A stretch of 64,000 nucleotides of DNA from the NCBI GenBank assembly GCA_036417435.1, contig CM070919.1, forward strand, positions 32,728,318-32,792,317. Reading direction: 5' to 3'. Position numbers and translations under genes: made by a program. The stretch comes from Inia geoffrensis. Taxonomy: Eukaryota > Chordata > Mammalia > Artiodactyla > Iniidae. Positions 49,405 through 61,984 of this stretch are shown piece by piece (position 1 is the first letter of the stretch; each line of letters begins with the position of its first letter). Below the pieces are notes generated by a model. It ran no database searches. It was not told the DNA's origin and was given only the letters and a program-made list of their open reading frames with translations.

Positions 49405-50720
49405 GCCTTCACTGTTTGAATTTTACCTTTGCAAATATTATCTATTCAATAAATTCCTAACAATTTAAAATGTATTTATAACATGTGAACTTAGTTAACC
49501 TGTTTGAAACTAAAACTTAGTTTAGGTCTAAAGAAAGTGTTGTTGCATTCTACTTGAATTTTAAAATAATTGTGTTTTGAAAAAACAACAAATCAAAACA
49601 TGTATTAGTAACAGAAAGTATTACTTATAAAATGATTTTGAGTGGTTTCTGTAAGTTTCATGAAATCAAAGTACTACACAGTAAGAATATGCTCTGGACT
49701 CAAAAATAAATGAAAAACAATCAGTTATAACAAACAACTTGAAGAAACTTTGAACGACTGATGTATATTGCCATGCTTGAGATGTGTAGAAAGGAAGACA
49801 GGAAATTTCTGTTCTCCCTAATAAATAATTCCTGGCCATTCTATTATTTTGTAAATGGTTTCTGACTTTCAAGGATATCATTTAACAGCAAGACAGACCA
49901 TAGAGATAGAACCAAATTTCCTTTTGACGTATGACTTTCAAAGTTATAGTTTCCTTTTGATCCAAATATATATTAGATTATCTTTTTCCATTCAAACTCT
50001 TGACATTTTGCTACTGAGTTGAAGCCCAGCCTCATAGCTAATGACATTACCTTAACATGATGAGTTCACTTGGTGAAGTTTTAGAACAAGGACTTTTGGA
50101 GTGGAACAGAGTTTTCTTCCTTTCTTTCCCAAAGTGGCCAATTTCAGTGGCTACTCTGAGATATATGTAAATATGCGTTCCAATACAAGTTAACATATTG
50201 TTATTAACTTGTAATGGTAATGTATTTCAAGTGTTCATGTGCAGTCAATATGGAAATTGAATTTCATCTGCAAGCAGAAAGAAGTTACCTCTTCTAAATG
50301 AAGAGTTTATGAATATGGAAATGAGGCTAAATCATAGTATGACCATCTTTTCTGAGATATTTAATTACCTGAAAGAAGCATGAGACATTGTCATTTGTAA
50401 GGAAAAATGACAGCCTGTAATAAAGAGAAGGAATGCTAAGGATGTATTTTAACAATATATTATTAAAGAGAGTGAAATAGGATATGGAAAGAGTGAAGGA
50501 CTCCAGAGAAATAAATTATATGCAGCTCAGACTCTCTCACTACCTACCTATATGACTACTATTTTCTCTTGATTAGCTATTAACTGGTTATAATACATGC
50601 CTTATCTCCTTCCAATATTTTTTGTAATGAAGAAATGGAAAATATATATGGAAGTCATTTTTAGAGCTTTAAAAAACACCCCTCGAATATATCATTTTCA
50701 TTTCATTTCAAATTCTGGAG
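49405..50720. other. Unique sequence, no recognised feature
   Basis: AT-rich, single-copy looking. A weak MIR-like trace at 50475-50600 is too diverged to call. Confidence 0.5.
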
Positions 50721-50722
<2 letters not shown>

Positions 50723-50759
<37 letters not shown>

Positions 50760-50943
50760 AGCACGCGGGCCTCTCACTGTTGTGGCCTCTCCCGTTGCGG
50801 AGCACAGGCTCCGGACGCGCAGGCTCAGCGGCCATGGCTCACAGGCCCAGCCGCTCCGTGGCATGTGAGATCTTCCCGGACCGGGGCACGAACCCGCGTC
50901 CCCTGCTTCGGCAGGTGGACTCCCAACCACTCCGCCACCAGGG
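50723..50943 (-). mobile_element. Short cetacean tRNA-derived SINE, head clipped, minus strand
   Basis: T-run at 50723-50757, then the usual body. At the right end the plus strand reads caccagggag and stops before the aagccc that all sister copies have, so about 6 bp of the tRNA-like 5' end are missing. The TSD is not clear (ggagggttttt versus gggagatattttt). Confidence 0.9.
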
Positions 50944-50944
50944 A

Positions 50945-52360
50945 GATATTTTTATTATTTGATAGCCATGATGACATTGGTAACAATAACCAAGTAATTA
51001 AAAGAGAATCTCATCATTATTCACTTAATGACTTTTCATGACTCAATAATTTGCCACTAAATAATTTGTCCTGGAAAAGAAGGAAGCTTGGTTTCTTTTC
51101 CCACTGGAGAAGGGGAAAATATAACAGGATCACTAAACCTCTTAAAAGAGTGGGAGAAGTCCTGATGAATGTCTCTGCATCCAATTTTTCATTGAACAAT
51201 AAATGTACTCTCAAATTTCTATGTTGTTGAAGGAAAAAAATTTTTGTTTGACTGAAGAGGCAGGTCCGCACTGTCCTTCCCAGCTCCTTTGGGCTGTTTT
51301 GGGGAAAGCTTTCCTCTAATTCTGTTCATTGGTAGCAGCAACAGCTGGTCCTCCTCCCTCTGATGGAGACTGCCGCCATTTCCTTTCCCACCCCAGCTGA
51401 TGAGGGTTTCTATTATTTATCATTAGATTACACTCATCCCTCAGCTTTCGGGCAGGTATACAAAAACAAATCAGCACATCAATCTTTTCCTCCCGAGTTT
51501 CCAGTCTACGAATTCACACCTGCCCCTTTCCTCTACTTATTAGGCAAAAGCCTGTATCCACAGATGGGCCTTACAGCAGGAAGGGAAGGAAAAACAAAAT
51601 TTAAAAGCATGAAAACCTACCAGACAATTCTGTCATCTTGTTCGTATTATTAAAAAAAGAAAGATCATTAGCACTTGATAGTCTGTGGTTGCAAGTTATC
51701 CTCAGCAGTGTTTCATTTTCACTGAATGTCGTTTAGATGCAAATACGTCAGGACATATAAATACCAAGGATATGATTTATATGTTCAAATTGTTTAAAAT
51801 ACATAGAGAAAGAAAATACTTTTGATGCAGTAAAGAAATAAACATTTCTTTTTGAAACACTGAGTAGCCCTAACAGATATTTTAGCATCTGGGAGAAGGA
51901 CTAAAACACAGGTCTTTTCCGAAGTAGACATACTGAAGTGTTTTAAAGAAAATGAACCAGAGCATCCCTATTTAAAGAACTCCACGGTTTTCAAAATAGT
52001 GTTTCTCTTATACAAACTGTTACAAAGCCAGAAGTATTTCTACAGTCCTACCCACATGTATAAAATCACCCTGATGTTCAGTGAATTTTTAGATACTGAT
52101 CGCATTAAAACTGCAGTTTGAATTGAATTAAGTGAACTTTTTGGCTTCCTACAAGAAACATAACTTGATGGACAGTATGTTTATCTGTAATATAAGAAAT
52201 ATAAAACTAAGTTTAGTAACTTTTGAAATGTAATAAGATGAATCAAAGTTGAGGCCAGAGATTTCTTTTAGGGTTCTTATTAACAAGGCCACCGCAAATA
52301 AATGAAAAGTAAAAATGGTGAGGGTAAAGCCCTGTGAAGAGGGCATCATTTCTGTACTAA
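50945..52360. other. Unique sequence, no gene recognised
   Basis: 51280-51650 is GC-richer and has a 96-codon frame (51363-51653, start METAAISFPTPADEG) with no domain I can name and no codon or splice signal that convinces me. The rest is AT-rich. Confidence 0.45.
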
Positions 52361-52370
52361 AGATAGATGT

Positions 52371-52912
52371 GGCACATATATACAATGGAATATTCCTCAG
52401 CCATAGAAAGAAACGAAATTGAGCTATTTGTAATGAGGTGGATAGACCTAGAGTCTGTCATACAGAGTGAAGTAAGTCAGAAAGAGAAAGACAAATACCG
52501 TATGCTAACACATATATATGGAATTTAAGGGGAAAAAAAATGTCATGAAGAACCTAGGGGTAAGACAGGAATAAAGACACAGACCTACTGGAGAACGGAC
52601 TTGAGGATATGGGGAGAGGGAAGGGTAAGCTGTGACAAAGCGAGAGAGAGGCATGGACATATATACACTACCAAACGTAAGGTAGACAGCTAGTGGGAAG
52701 CAGCCCCATGGCACAGGGAGCTCAGCTCAGTGCTTTGTGACCACCTAGAGGGGTGGGATAGGGAAGGTGGGAGGGAGGGAGACGCAAGAGGGAAGAGATA
52801 TGGGAACATATGTATATGTATAACTGATTCACTTTGTTATAAAGCAGAAACTAACACACCATTGTAAAGCAATTACACCCCAATAAAGATGTTAAAAAAA
52901 AAAAAAAAAAAG
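52371..52912 (+). mobile_element. Young 5'-truncated L1 tail, plus strand
   Basis: Contains only the last ORF2 codons and the 3'UTR (gtgggaagcagccccatgg, gctttgtgaccacctagagg, tacaccccaataaagatgtt) and an A-tail of about 18. A perfect 10-bp TSD, agatagatgt, is at 52361-52370 and 52913-52922. The L1 5' junction shares gatgt with the target, the usual microhomology at truncated L1 ends. The intact TSD and long tail suggest recent insertion. Confidence 0.93.
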
Positions 52913-52924
52913 AGATAGATGTTT

Positions 52925-53509
52925 AAACACATGCCCTCTGACATGGCCTTCACCTGAATTTCTAGCAGCAGCTGCACCTTAACGTGTACTCAAGGTAGAT
53001 AACTCTGGAAAAAACACTGAAAGTGGAAAAAAAATTACTTTCTAGATGTTTAGTTCAACACTATAATTCTGTAAAAATAAATATAACATTAATTCTGATA
53101 ATATTCTCAACATGTCATCTATTTATAATTTCCCTGCTTTCAGGTAGCCTACACAGAATCTGACCAAGGTTAAAGTGAAACTAAGGCAAAAGCTGAATAT
53201 TAGTCCTAAAGAAATGAGGTTTGAATGAAGTATCTTTTATTTTTGAATTATGTTTAGACTCTATTGAAAGTCTAAACCTGCTTAATTATAAGGATTTTAA
53301 AATCCAAAATTCATTTCAAGTGTCCCCTTTCTCTATCATTATTTATGTCTGTATCTACATCTACAGCAATATCTACATCTATATTCTCATTTATGTTCCT
53401 TATTTTATCCCTATATTATTCATATGCAAAGCAATGTAACTATTTCAAGGGTGTCAGACTAACTACTAGATTTTGTTTTCCCTAAAATTGTCAGTTTGTT
53501 AAAAATGAG
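52925..53509. other. Unique sequence, no recognised feature
   Basis: AT-rich stretch between two L1 insertions, with a short imperfect (ATCTAC)n-like tract near 53350-53385. Confidence 0.5.
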
Positions 53510-53518
53510 CCTGTGTTA

Positions 53519-54240
53519 GGTGGATTCTATCAAACATTTAAAGAGTTAACACCTACCCTCTGAAACTCCTCCAAAAAATTTGAGAGGAAGGAACACTCCA
53601 AAGCTCATTCTGCAAGGCCACTATCAGGCCTGATACCAAAACCAGACAAAGATGTCACAAAAAAAGGAAATTACAGGCCAATATCACAGATGAACACAGA
53701 CACAGAAATTCTCAACAAAATAGTAGCAAACTGAATCCAACAACACAGTAAAAGGATCACCATGATCAAGTGGGATTTATCCCAGGGATGCAAGGATTTT
53801 TCAATATTCGCAAATCAATCAGTGTGATACACCACATCAACAAATTGAAGAATAAAAACTGTATGATCATTTCAGTATATTCAGAAAAAGCTTTTGACAA
53901 AATTCCACACCCATTTATGATAAAAACTCTCTAGAAAGTGGGAATACAGGGAACCTATATCAACATAAAAAAGGCCATATATGACAAACAGCAGCAACAT
54001 AATAAAGGCCATATACAACAAACCCACAGCAAACATCATTCTCAAAGGTGAAAAACTAAGTATTTCCTCTAAGATCAGAAACAAGACAAGGATGCCCACT
54101 CTCGCCACTATTAATCAACATACTTTTGGAAGTTCTTGCCACAGCAATCAGAGAAGAAAAAGAAATAAAAGGAATCCAGATTGGAAAGGAAATAAAACTG
54201 TTACTGTTTGCAGGTGACGCATGATACACACAAAACCATA
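53519..54240 (+). pseudogene. L1 ORF2 reverse transcriptase fragment with lost active site
   Basis: Polymerase-region codons are readable in pieces (for example the block coding for [16 protein letters not shown] sequence at 53890-53930). At 54206-54220 the usual FADD block reads FAGD because gat became ggt, and a frame change follows immediately. So the catalytic aspartate pair is destroyed. A partly duplicated ggccatata segment is seen at 53970-54015. Confidence 0.8.
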
Positions 54241-54254
54241 AAGATTCCACCAGA

Positions 54255-55458
54255 GCAAGGTCCCTTCTGACCCACCTCCTAGAGCAATGGAAACAAAAAC
54301 AAACAAATGGGACCTAATGAAACTTCAAAGCTTTTGCACAGCAGAGGAAACCATAGACAAGACAAAAAGACAACCCTCAGAATGGGAGACAGTATTTGCA
54401 AATGAAGCAACTGACAAATGACTAATCTCCAAAATATACAAGCAGCTCATGCAGCTCAATATCAAAGAAACAAACAACCCAATCCAAAAATGGGCAGAAG
54501 ATCTAAATAGACATTTCTCCAAAGAAGATATACATGTTGCCAACAAACACACGAAAGGATGCTCAACATCACTCATCATTAGAGAAATGCAAATCAAACT
54601 CACAATGAGGTATCACCTCACACCAGTCAGAATGGCCATCATCAAAATATCTACAAACAATAAATGCTGGAGAGGGGGTGGAGAATAAGAGAACCCTCTT
54701 GCACTGTTAGTGGGAATGTAAGTTGATACAGCCACTATGGAGAACAGTATGGAGGTTCCTTAAAACATTAAAAATAGAACTACCATATGACCCAGCTATC
54801 CCACTACTGGGCATATACCCTGAGAAAACCGTAACTCAAGAAGAGTCATGTACCACAATGTTCATTGCAGCACTATTTACAATAGCCAGGTCATGGAAGC
54901 AACCTGAGTGTTCATCGACAGATGAATAAAGATGTGGCACATATATACAATGGAATATTACTCAGCCATGAAAAGAAATGAAATTGAGTTACTTGTAGTG
55001 AGGTGGATGGACCTAGAGTCTGTCATACAGAGTGAAGTAAGTCAGAAAGAGAAAAACAATACAGTATGCTAATACATATAAATGGAATCTAAAAAATAAT
55101 GGTTCTGAAGAACCTAGGGACAGGACAGGAATAAAGACACAGACATAGAGAATGGACTTGAGGACATGGGGAGGGGGAAGGGTAAGCTGGGACGAAGTAA
55201 GAGAGAGGCATGGACATACATACACTACCAAACGTAAAACAGATAGCTAGTGGGAAGCAGCCACATGGCACAGGGAGATCAGCTCGGTGCTTTGTGACCA
55301 CCTAGAGGGGTGGGATAGGGAGAGTGGGAGGGAGACGCAAGAGGGAGGGGATATGGGGATGTATGTATATGTACGGCTGATTCACTTTGTTATACAGAAG
55401 AAACTAACACACTATTGTAAAGCAATTCTTCTCCAATAAAGATGTTAAAAGAAAAAAG
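54255..55458 (+). mobile_element. Inner L1, 5'-truncated, plus strand
   Basis: Begins in ORF2 after the polymerase (ctgacccacctcctagagca), contains the C-terminal region (54300-55080) and a young-type 3'UTR (tagtgggaagcagccacatg, gctttgtgaccacctagagg, tctccaataaagatgttaaa). TSD aagattc(c/t)accaga, 14 bp with one difference, is at 54241-54254 and 55459-55472. The outer L1's coding order continues across the TSD. Confidence 0.9.
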
Positions 55459-55717
55459 AAGATTCTACCAGAAAACTATTCGAGCTCATCAATGAATCTG
55501 GTAAAGTTGCAGGATACAAATTTAATGCACAGCAATCTCCTGCATTTCTATACACTGACAATGAAAGATCAGAAAGAAACACCATACCCAAAAATAAACT
55601 CAAAATGGATTGAAGACCTAAATGTAAGGCCAGATACTATAAAAGTCTTAGAGGAAAACACAGGGAGAGCACTCTCTGACATAAATTGCAGCAAGATCTT
55701 TTTCGATCTACCTCCTT

Positions 55718-55761
55718 GAGTAATGAAAATAAAAACAATGAGTAATGAAAATAAAAACAAG
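55718..55761. repeat. 22-bp tandem duplication in the outer L1
   Basis: Two adjacent copies of gagtaatgaaaataaaaaca plus two bases. Period 22 bp shifts the ORF2 frame. Confidence 0.93.
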
Positions 55762-56899
55762 CATAAGCAAATGGGACCTAATTAAACTTAAAAGCTTTTG
55801 CACAGCAAAGGAAACCATAAACAAGAAGAAAAAACAACCCTCAGAATGTTAGAAAATATTTGCAAACGAAGCAACTGACAAGGGATTAATCTCCAAAATA
55901 TACAAATAGCTCATGCAGCTCAGTATAAGAAAAACAAAAAGCCCAATCAAAAAATGGACAGAAGACCTAAATAGACATTTCTCCAAAGAAGAAATACAGA
56001 TGGCCAAGAAGCACATGAAAAGCTGCTCAACATCACTAATTATTAGAGAAATGCAAATCAAAACTACAATGAGGTTATCACCTCACACCAGTCAGGATGG
56101 CCATCATCAAAAACCTACAAACAATAAACGCTGAAGAGGGTGTGGAGAAAGGGGAACCCTCCTACATTATTCGTGGGAATGTAAATTGGTTCAGCCACTA
56201 TAGAGAACAGTATGGAGATTCCTTAAAAAACTAAAAATAGAGCTACCAAATGCTCCAGCAATCCCACTCCTGGGCATATATATGGAGGAAACCATAATTC
56301 GAAATGATACATGCACCCCTGTGTTCATTGCAACACTATTTACAATAGCCAAGACGTGGAAGCAACCTAAATGTCCATCAACAGAGAAATGGATAAAGAA
56401 GATGTCATACATACATACAATGAAATATTACTCAGCCATAAAAAAGAATGAAATAATGCCATTTGCAGCAACATGGATGGACCTAGAGATTGTCATACTG
56501 AGTGAAGTCAGCCAGAGAAAAGCAAACATCATATGATATCGCTTATATGTGGAATCTAAAAAAAGGCTACAGGTGAACTTATCTATTGTACAAAACAGAA
56601 ACAGAGTCACAGATGTAGAAAATAAACTTATGGTTACCAGGGGGTAAGGCGGGGAGGGATAAATTGGAAGATTGGGATTGACACATACACACTACTATAT
56701 ATAAAATAGATAATAAGGGCCTACTATATAGCACAGGGAACTCTCCTCAGTACTCTGTAATGGCCTATATGGGAAAAGAATCTAAAAAAGAATGTATATA
56801 TGTATATGTATAACAGATTCACTTTGCTATACACCTGAAACTAACACAACATTGTAAATCAACTATACCCCAATAAAAATTTTTTTAAAATCCTGTGTT

Positions 56900-57330
56900 A
56901 TGAGTCTACTAAAATGACACAAGTCATCTAACAATATTCAGTTCTATATATAGAAGACACTGTCCCAGGAAACAGAATATGCAATTACTCTGCTAATAAT
57001 GTCTTCTGTAGCCTGTGGTGTACTGAAATTTCTATGAAGAATGCAAACTAAGCCAACATGACTATTCCTGCTAATAGTATTGGTCTTATGATAGCCTAAA
57101 CTAAGAATCATGGGAAAGATCACGCATTTGTCTAAAAGCAGCAGACAATAAAAAATCCTAAAATATGAGCTATAATTAACTTAAACTTACTACATTTTAT
57201 TCTATTGCTAATAAATTATGGAAGTGACAGTAAATGTTGTCTCATGTTTGAAGTAACTTAAGTAAAATGTCTTAGTTTCCATTTTTTTGTTTGTACAGAA
57301 AATCTACTTTACTTTTAAAAAATAAATGGT
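56900..57330. other. Unique sequence, no recognised feature
   Basis: About 430 bp of AT-rich DNA between the L1 nest and the next SINE. Confidence 0.5.
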
Positions 57331-57331
57331 T

Positions 57332-57563
57332 TGAGTTTCCCTGGTGACGCAGTGGATGAGAGTCCTCCTGCCGATGCAGGGAACGCGGGTTCGTGCCCCG
57401 GTCCGGGAAGATCCCACATGCCGCGGAGCGGCTGGGCCCGTGAGCCGTGGCCGCTGAGCCCGCGCGTCCGGAGCCTGTGCTCCGCGGCGGGAGAGGCCAC
57501 GGCAGTGAGAGGCCCGCATACTGCAAAAAATAAATAAATAATAAATGAATAAATAAAATAAAT
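57332..57563 (+). mobile_element. Short cetacean tRNA-derived SINE, CpG-rich variant, plus strand
   Basis: Head reads tgagtttccctggtgacgca (a changed start), then a body with unusually many intact CpG sites (gtgagccgtggccgctgagc, tgctccgcggcgggag), then an A-rich tail made of aaat repeats up to 57563. A TSD near aaataaat is hard to separate from the tail. The body may represent a distinct subfamily or simply an undecayed copy. Confidence 0.9.
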
Positions 57564-57689
57564 ACTTCTTTAAAGGGCATGTGATAGGACTACTACAAAC
57601 TTGGGAAACGGAAGAACAGTATATAGACATCCTGTTGTTAATGGCAGAATGCTATTGTTAATATTGGTTAATTGCTATTGCTAGTGTAT

Positions 57690-57860
57690 CTGAAGTTAAA
57701 CCAGTGTTAAGGGAGAAAAGTAAATAATTCAAGTCTTCGCTGAACCAAGTTAGTCGTGTGGTTTGAACAAGTTGTTTAAACTTCTAAATTAGAGTTTTCT
57801 GACCTCAAAAATGCAAATGACAAGACTGGCTCATAGTGGGGCTCTACCTTGAGAAAGTCA
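57690..57860 (+). mobile_element. MIR-like SINE relic
   Basis: agtcgtgtggtttgaacaag, then gagttttctgacctcaaaaa and gacaagactggctcatagtg follow the MIR core order in sense direction. Diverged. Confidence 0.5.
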
Positions 57861-58049
57861 ATTTATTCAAAGATTTCAGTCTAGAACTGAATTACATGAG
57901 TATCTTAAACAATGGCAACTCTTAACTACTATCATTTCTTATTTGAAAAATTTATGTTGAGATGCTCGAATTTTGGCAAGTGACAGAATACCAAGAGTTA
58001 CACTTGGAGAAAAATATTTTAGAGATTATAGCAATGCTTTAATGTTCTT

Positions 58050-59045
58050 CCATCACTGATGAAGTTCTTTGCAAGTCCTTTGCCCAATTCTGAATTAGAT
58101 TGTTCATTTATTTGTTGTTATTGCTGAGTACTGGGTTTTCTTTATATATTCTGGATGTTTCTCTCTCTTTAAGATCAGTAGTAATGTCCCCCTCCGTGTT
58201 TCTTCAAGAACAATATCTACCACTTTATTTCTTCCCTATGAATGTGTCATGTTTTCCCATTTCTTCGTAAGCCTTGTGATTTTTGTTGAAAATTGGCATT
58301 CGGTAAAAAGAAAAAGAGTCACCTCTCCCAGTCTTTACAAACTTGCTTTGTGCTAGGGAAGAATTTCATTAGTTAGCAGGGCACGTTCTGAGCCTTGGGA
58401 TCAACCTGGTTTCAAGGTGTAAAATCTGCTAACATCTTTTCTGGCCATGCCTCACTCCATGTTTCTGTGTGTTCCTTTGCCCATCCCCCATATACAAATA
58501 TGTTTTAAAATGACTTTTTTCTCCCAAGCTGCTTCTCAGTACCTTAGATGCTCTCTTATTACTCCACCCATAATCTTTTGTCCCTGCTGATTGCGGGTCT
58601 GTAGCCCCTTTCGGCTTTCACAGGCTGTGCCCACTGCTTCCCATAGCTTTTCAGAGCCTGAGATCCCAGCTCTGCAGATTTCCCCGTCAGAGTTTTCAGT
58701 TAGGTGGAACAGAAACCAATCCCTCAGGTAGCCCCCAAGCAGGTTAGAACAGGGCAAATAAGGTTTACTCTGTTCCCTGCAACTAAAAAGGAGGGAAATG
58801 GGCCAGAGGGTCGTCTCACACACCCCACCGTGCTGCACTTTGGGGGGTCGGAGCAGGGGCAAGTAAAAATGCCGTGCGTTTTGAGTGTGTCATTTTCTTG
58901 ACTGACCATTTTCCAGAGTTTCAGCTAGTCTCCAGTTGCGTCTTCAGGGTTTCTGTGGGCAACAAGCGCCTGAAGTTTCTTACCGCACTGCCTTGATAGC
59001 CTTACTCTATAGCTGTGCTTCAAGTATTTTGCTCAACAGAACACT
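58050..59045 (-). mobile_element. Old L1 fragments (ORF2 end piece and 5' leader), minus strand
   Basis: 58060-58165 reads as antisense L1 (tcctttgcccaattctgaat, ctttatatattctggatg). 58270-59045 resembles the antisense leader of an old L1 (tttttgttgaaaattggca, ccctcaggtagcccccaagc, ttccctgcaact). A 108-codon minus-strand frame at 58536-58862 is not a recognised protein and lies within this leader. Boundaries and family are approximate. Confidence 0.5.
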
Positions 59046-59101
59046 GGCGTGTCAAGTAAATTGATGAGTGGGTCTTCACCTAAGACCAAATGTCAACATA
59101 T

Positions 59102-59109
<8 letters not shown>

Positions 59110-59139
<30 letters not shown>

Positions 59140-59328
59140 AGTTCGCGGGCCTCTCACTGTGGTGGCCTCTCCCGTTGCGGAGCACAGGCTCCGGACGCGC
59201 AGGCTCAGCGGCCATGGCTCACGGGCCCAGCCGCTCCGCGGCATGTGGGGTCTTCCCAGACCAGGACATGAACCCGTGTCCCCTGCATCGGCAGGCGGAC
59301 TCTCAACCACTGCGCCACCAGGGAGGCC
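59110..59328 (-). mobile_element. Short cetacean tRNA-derived SINE, minus strand
   Basis: T-run to 59137, body, and head ending gggaggccc (one change). Exact TSD caacatatgactttt at 59094-59108 and 59329-59343. Confidence 0.95.
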
Positions 59329-59344
59329 CAACATATGACTTTTT

Positions 59345-61615
59345 ATAAGGTATATAATCTAGTATGTTTGAGGTTAAAGAAAGCATTTATGCCAAAAAGG
59401 GGTTTAGTCCAAAAAAATTATATGGTAAAAAGTTATCTGTACTGAAGATGTAATGCTATAGAAGGATCATTATGGAAATGCCTCTTTGACTACCGTCACC
59501 CTTATTCCACACCTCAAACAGCATACTGCAGCAATTCATTTTCCATCTCAGTGACCTAGTGCTTGTGGGTTCTTGGGACAGAAGACGTTGCAATGAATTA
59601 CAGTAATATACGATCTTTTATGTTACAATATAGGTAGTTAATTTGCCTTTTATTAAGTGCTAGATTGAATAAGTTCATTCTTAGCCACCCTACTTCGTAT
59701 AAACATGATGGAAATGCCATAAGGAATATGATACTGGATACATGTGCAGTTTCAAAGTTTAAACAATACGTGATCCTGAACTTCCATATGTAAATGTTGG
59801 TAGCCTTGAGGATCTACTTAAAATGTTTGAAATCCACTATTACTTACTGTCAGAGCAATCAATCTCACTTTTAATACTTTCACTTCCCTTGATCTTCCCT
59901 TTTTCCATGATTTGTATTTCCACAGTATCTCAGCTTATCCATCATTTTATTTTAGTAACACATCCATCTTGTCTAAAAGTAACACAAGATAGTCTTGAAG
60001 GTTACAGTGAAATTTTTATCACTTGACAACAAAAATGCAATCTTTTCTTTTTATACATGTAAAATAAATCTGTCTCAGCTTTACTACTAGTAAGATAAAG
60101 ATGTAGAAGTATTTCCCTTGTGAAAAAAATTTTGCTTTTACCTCAGACTTATTTATCACTATTTCCTAATGACTTTAAAACAGATACATATTGCAGTTTT
60201 TATACATACTTACAATCGTATTTTTATTTTGCATGCTAATTTTTAAAGAAAAAGCAAACAGCTAGGAATTTTATCATCTCTTTCATGTGTTAATTATAGT
60301 AATTATATTATTTACTCCTTTAAGCATCTAGAAGAGTTCTCATACCATGTTAAGCATCATATAAGTTACTGATAGGAGGCAGATTAAATAAAAACTATCT
60401 TGTTCAAATAGATACACGAGTTTTGAATATTTCAATTATGTTTATTGGAATTGAATATGCTGCTTTTCTATCTAAAAGATGTTGATTTTTACTGAAGTAT
60501 CCCATAATTTTTCAGTATCTACCCAGTTCTCTTCTTACATTATGGTTGTATCTTTGGGAAAAAATAAGATCAAATATTTTTTAGTAAAATATGCTCTTCT
60601 GGAATCAGTGTAACGGGCAGCTAAATAACCATTCTAAATTATCAGACAACTATTTTAAGAATGCATTGATCTACACCTGAAGTCAGTATTCTCACATCAC
60701 CAGGTTAATGTCAACCTAGTTTTTTAAAAAGTTGAAGGCAAGTTTTTTCAAACACAGGTATGCATCAATATTTTTGGCACTCTCAGTCTGAAATTCCAGA
60801 TTATATATTCCCTGGTGTTGAGAACCACAGGCTGTGTTCTAAGTGGAACTCCTTTATCTCAGTGCTTAGATGGGTCTTCTTATTTGGAAAGCCACACAAT
60901 TACAGTGCAGTTATGGATTTGGGTCAATAAAGTTTGATATGGATCTTTTCCTTTTCTCACAACAGAATCCTCAAATGGTTTTTCACTCAAAACCATTGCT
61001 GTGTTTTTCTCTTTTGTCGCTGCTAATCATGGTCTTCTTTAAATGTAGGGTTTTCTTTGTTTGTTTGTTTTTTTGCCCTGCCTGTACTATCAATACAGTA
61101 TTCTGAATGCCTTTCAACATGACTCTAATGATTGATTTGTTTTATCCCTTGGCTAGTTTTGCTCTGTCTTTACCCCTGGGAAGTTTCCAAGGGTTGGACT
61201 TTGTCTTCTGTTTTTTTATGCACTGTGTCCGAAGAGATCACTTGTAGTCTTGTTGGTTTTTTTTCCCTATTTTCAGTCCTGAAGTAAAGTCTTCAAAATC
61301 TTTGTTTCCCCTCTGGCCCTCCTTTTGTTTGTTTTATGGTGCTGGGTTTCAGTGCAGCCATTTTGATATAAGTGAAAATTAATTTTGCAAGCAATAACCA
61401 CAGCCTATATTGTACTAACTATAAGGATAACCACTATTTGTACTGAATCAGTTTTTACTTAACAATTCCTTAACAATATACCTAGATTACTGAGCAGGAC
61501 CGTATGTCAGGTGCTAACCTGAATGTGAGAAAGATCATAAAAAGAGGAATGCAAAGCTTTTGGCTACCTAGTGAAGATATCTAGCTTCTTGGAAAGGAAT
61601 GTTATGTTACACTGT
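59345..61615. other. Mostly unique sequence; faint MER5-like trace
   Basis: 60745-60828 has ends reminiscent of a MER5-type hAT MITE (tcaaacacaggtatgcatca ... tggtgttgagaaccacag), too weak to call firmly. 60890-61330 is T-rich with no identification. No gene recognised. Confidence 0.4.
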
Positions 61616-61620
61616 TGTTG

Positions 61621-61967
61621 TTTTTTTAAATTTATTTTACTTTTGGCTGTGCTGGGTCTTTTGTTGCTGTGCGTGAGCTTTTCTCTAGTTGTGGAGAGCA
61701 GGGCCACTCTTCGTTGCGGTGCGCAGGCTTCTCACTGCGGTGGCCTCTCATGTTGCGGAGCACAGGCTCTAGGCATGCGGGCTTCAGTAGTTGTGGCTCG
61801 CAGGCTCAGTAGTTGTGGCTTACGTGCTCTAGAGAGCAGGCTCAGTAGTTGCAGCGCACGGGCTTAGTTTGCTCCGCGGCATGTGGGATCTTCGTGGACC
61901 AGGGCTCGAACCCGTGTCCCCTGCATTGGCAGGTGGACTCCCAACCGCTGCACCACCAGGGAAGCCC
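61621..61967 (-). mobile_element. Long CHR-type SINE, minus strand
   Basis: Nearly full-length long form of about 340 bp. The T-rich tail and ggctgtgctgggtcttttgt mark the 3' side, the repeated cagtagttgtggct motifs the middle, and the tRNA head ends gggaagcccc. TSD is loosely atgttat near 61599 and 61969. Compared with the short copies it keeps the central section that they lack. Confidence 0.9.
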
Positions 61968-61984
61968 CATGTTATATGGTTGAA

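Larger units (their letters stand above)
53519..56891 (+). mobile_element. Older 5'-truncated L1 split by another L1, plus strand
   Basis: Starts in ORF2 just before the reverse transcriptase, is interrupted at 54255, resumes at 55459 and ends in a 3'UTR (ggttaccagggggtaaggc, cctgaaactaacacaacatt, ataccccaataaaaa). TSD cctgtgtta is at 53510-53518 and 56892-56900. A further internal deletion lies near 55581. The 3'UTR type is the one found in many cetartiodactyl L1 copies and differs from that of the inner L1. Confidence 0.9.

Noticed and set aside
51363..51653. 96-codon frame starting METAAISF
   Set aside because: No recognised family and no supporting exon structure; kept only as a patch to compare across species.
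61571..61867. 98-codon plus-strand frame with repeated Cys/Ser/Gly-rich motifs
   Set aside because: It reads through the repeated central motifs of the long SINE in antisense.
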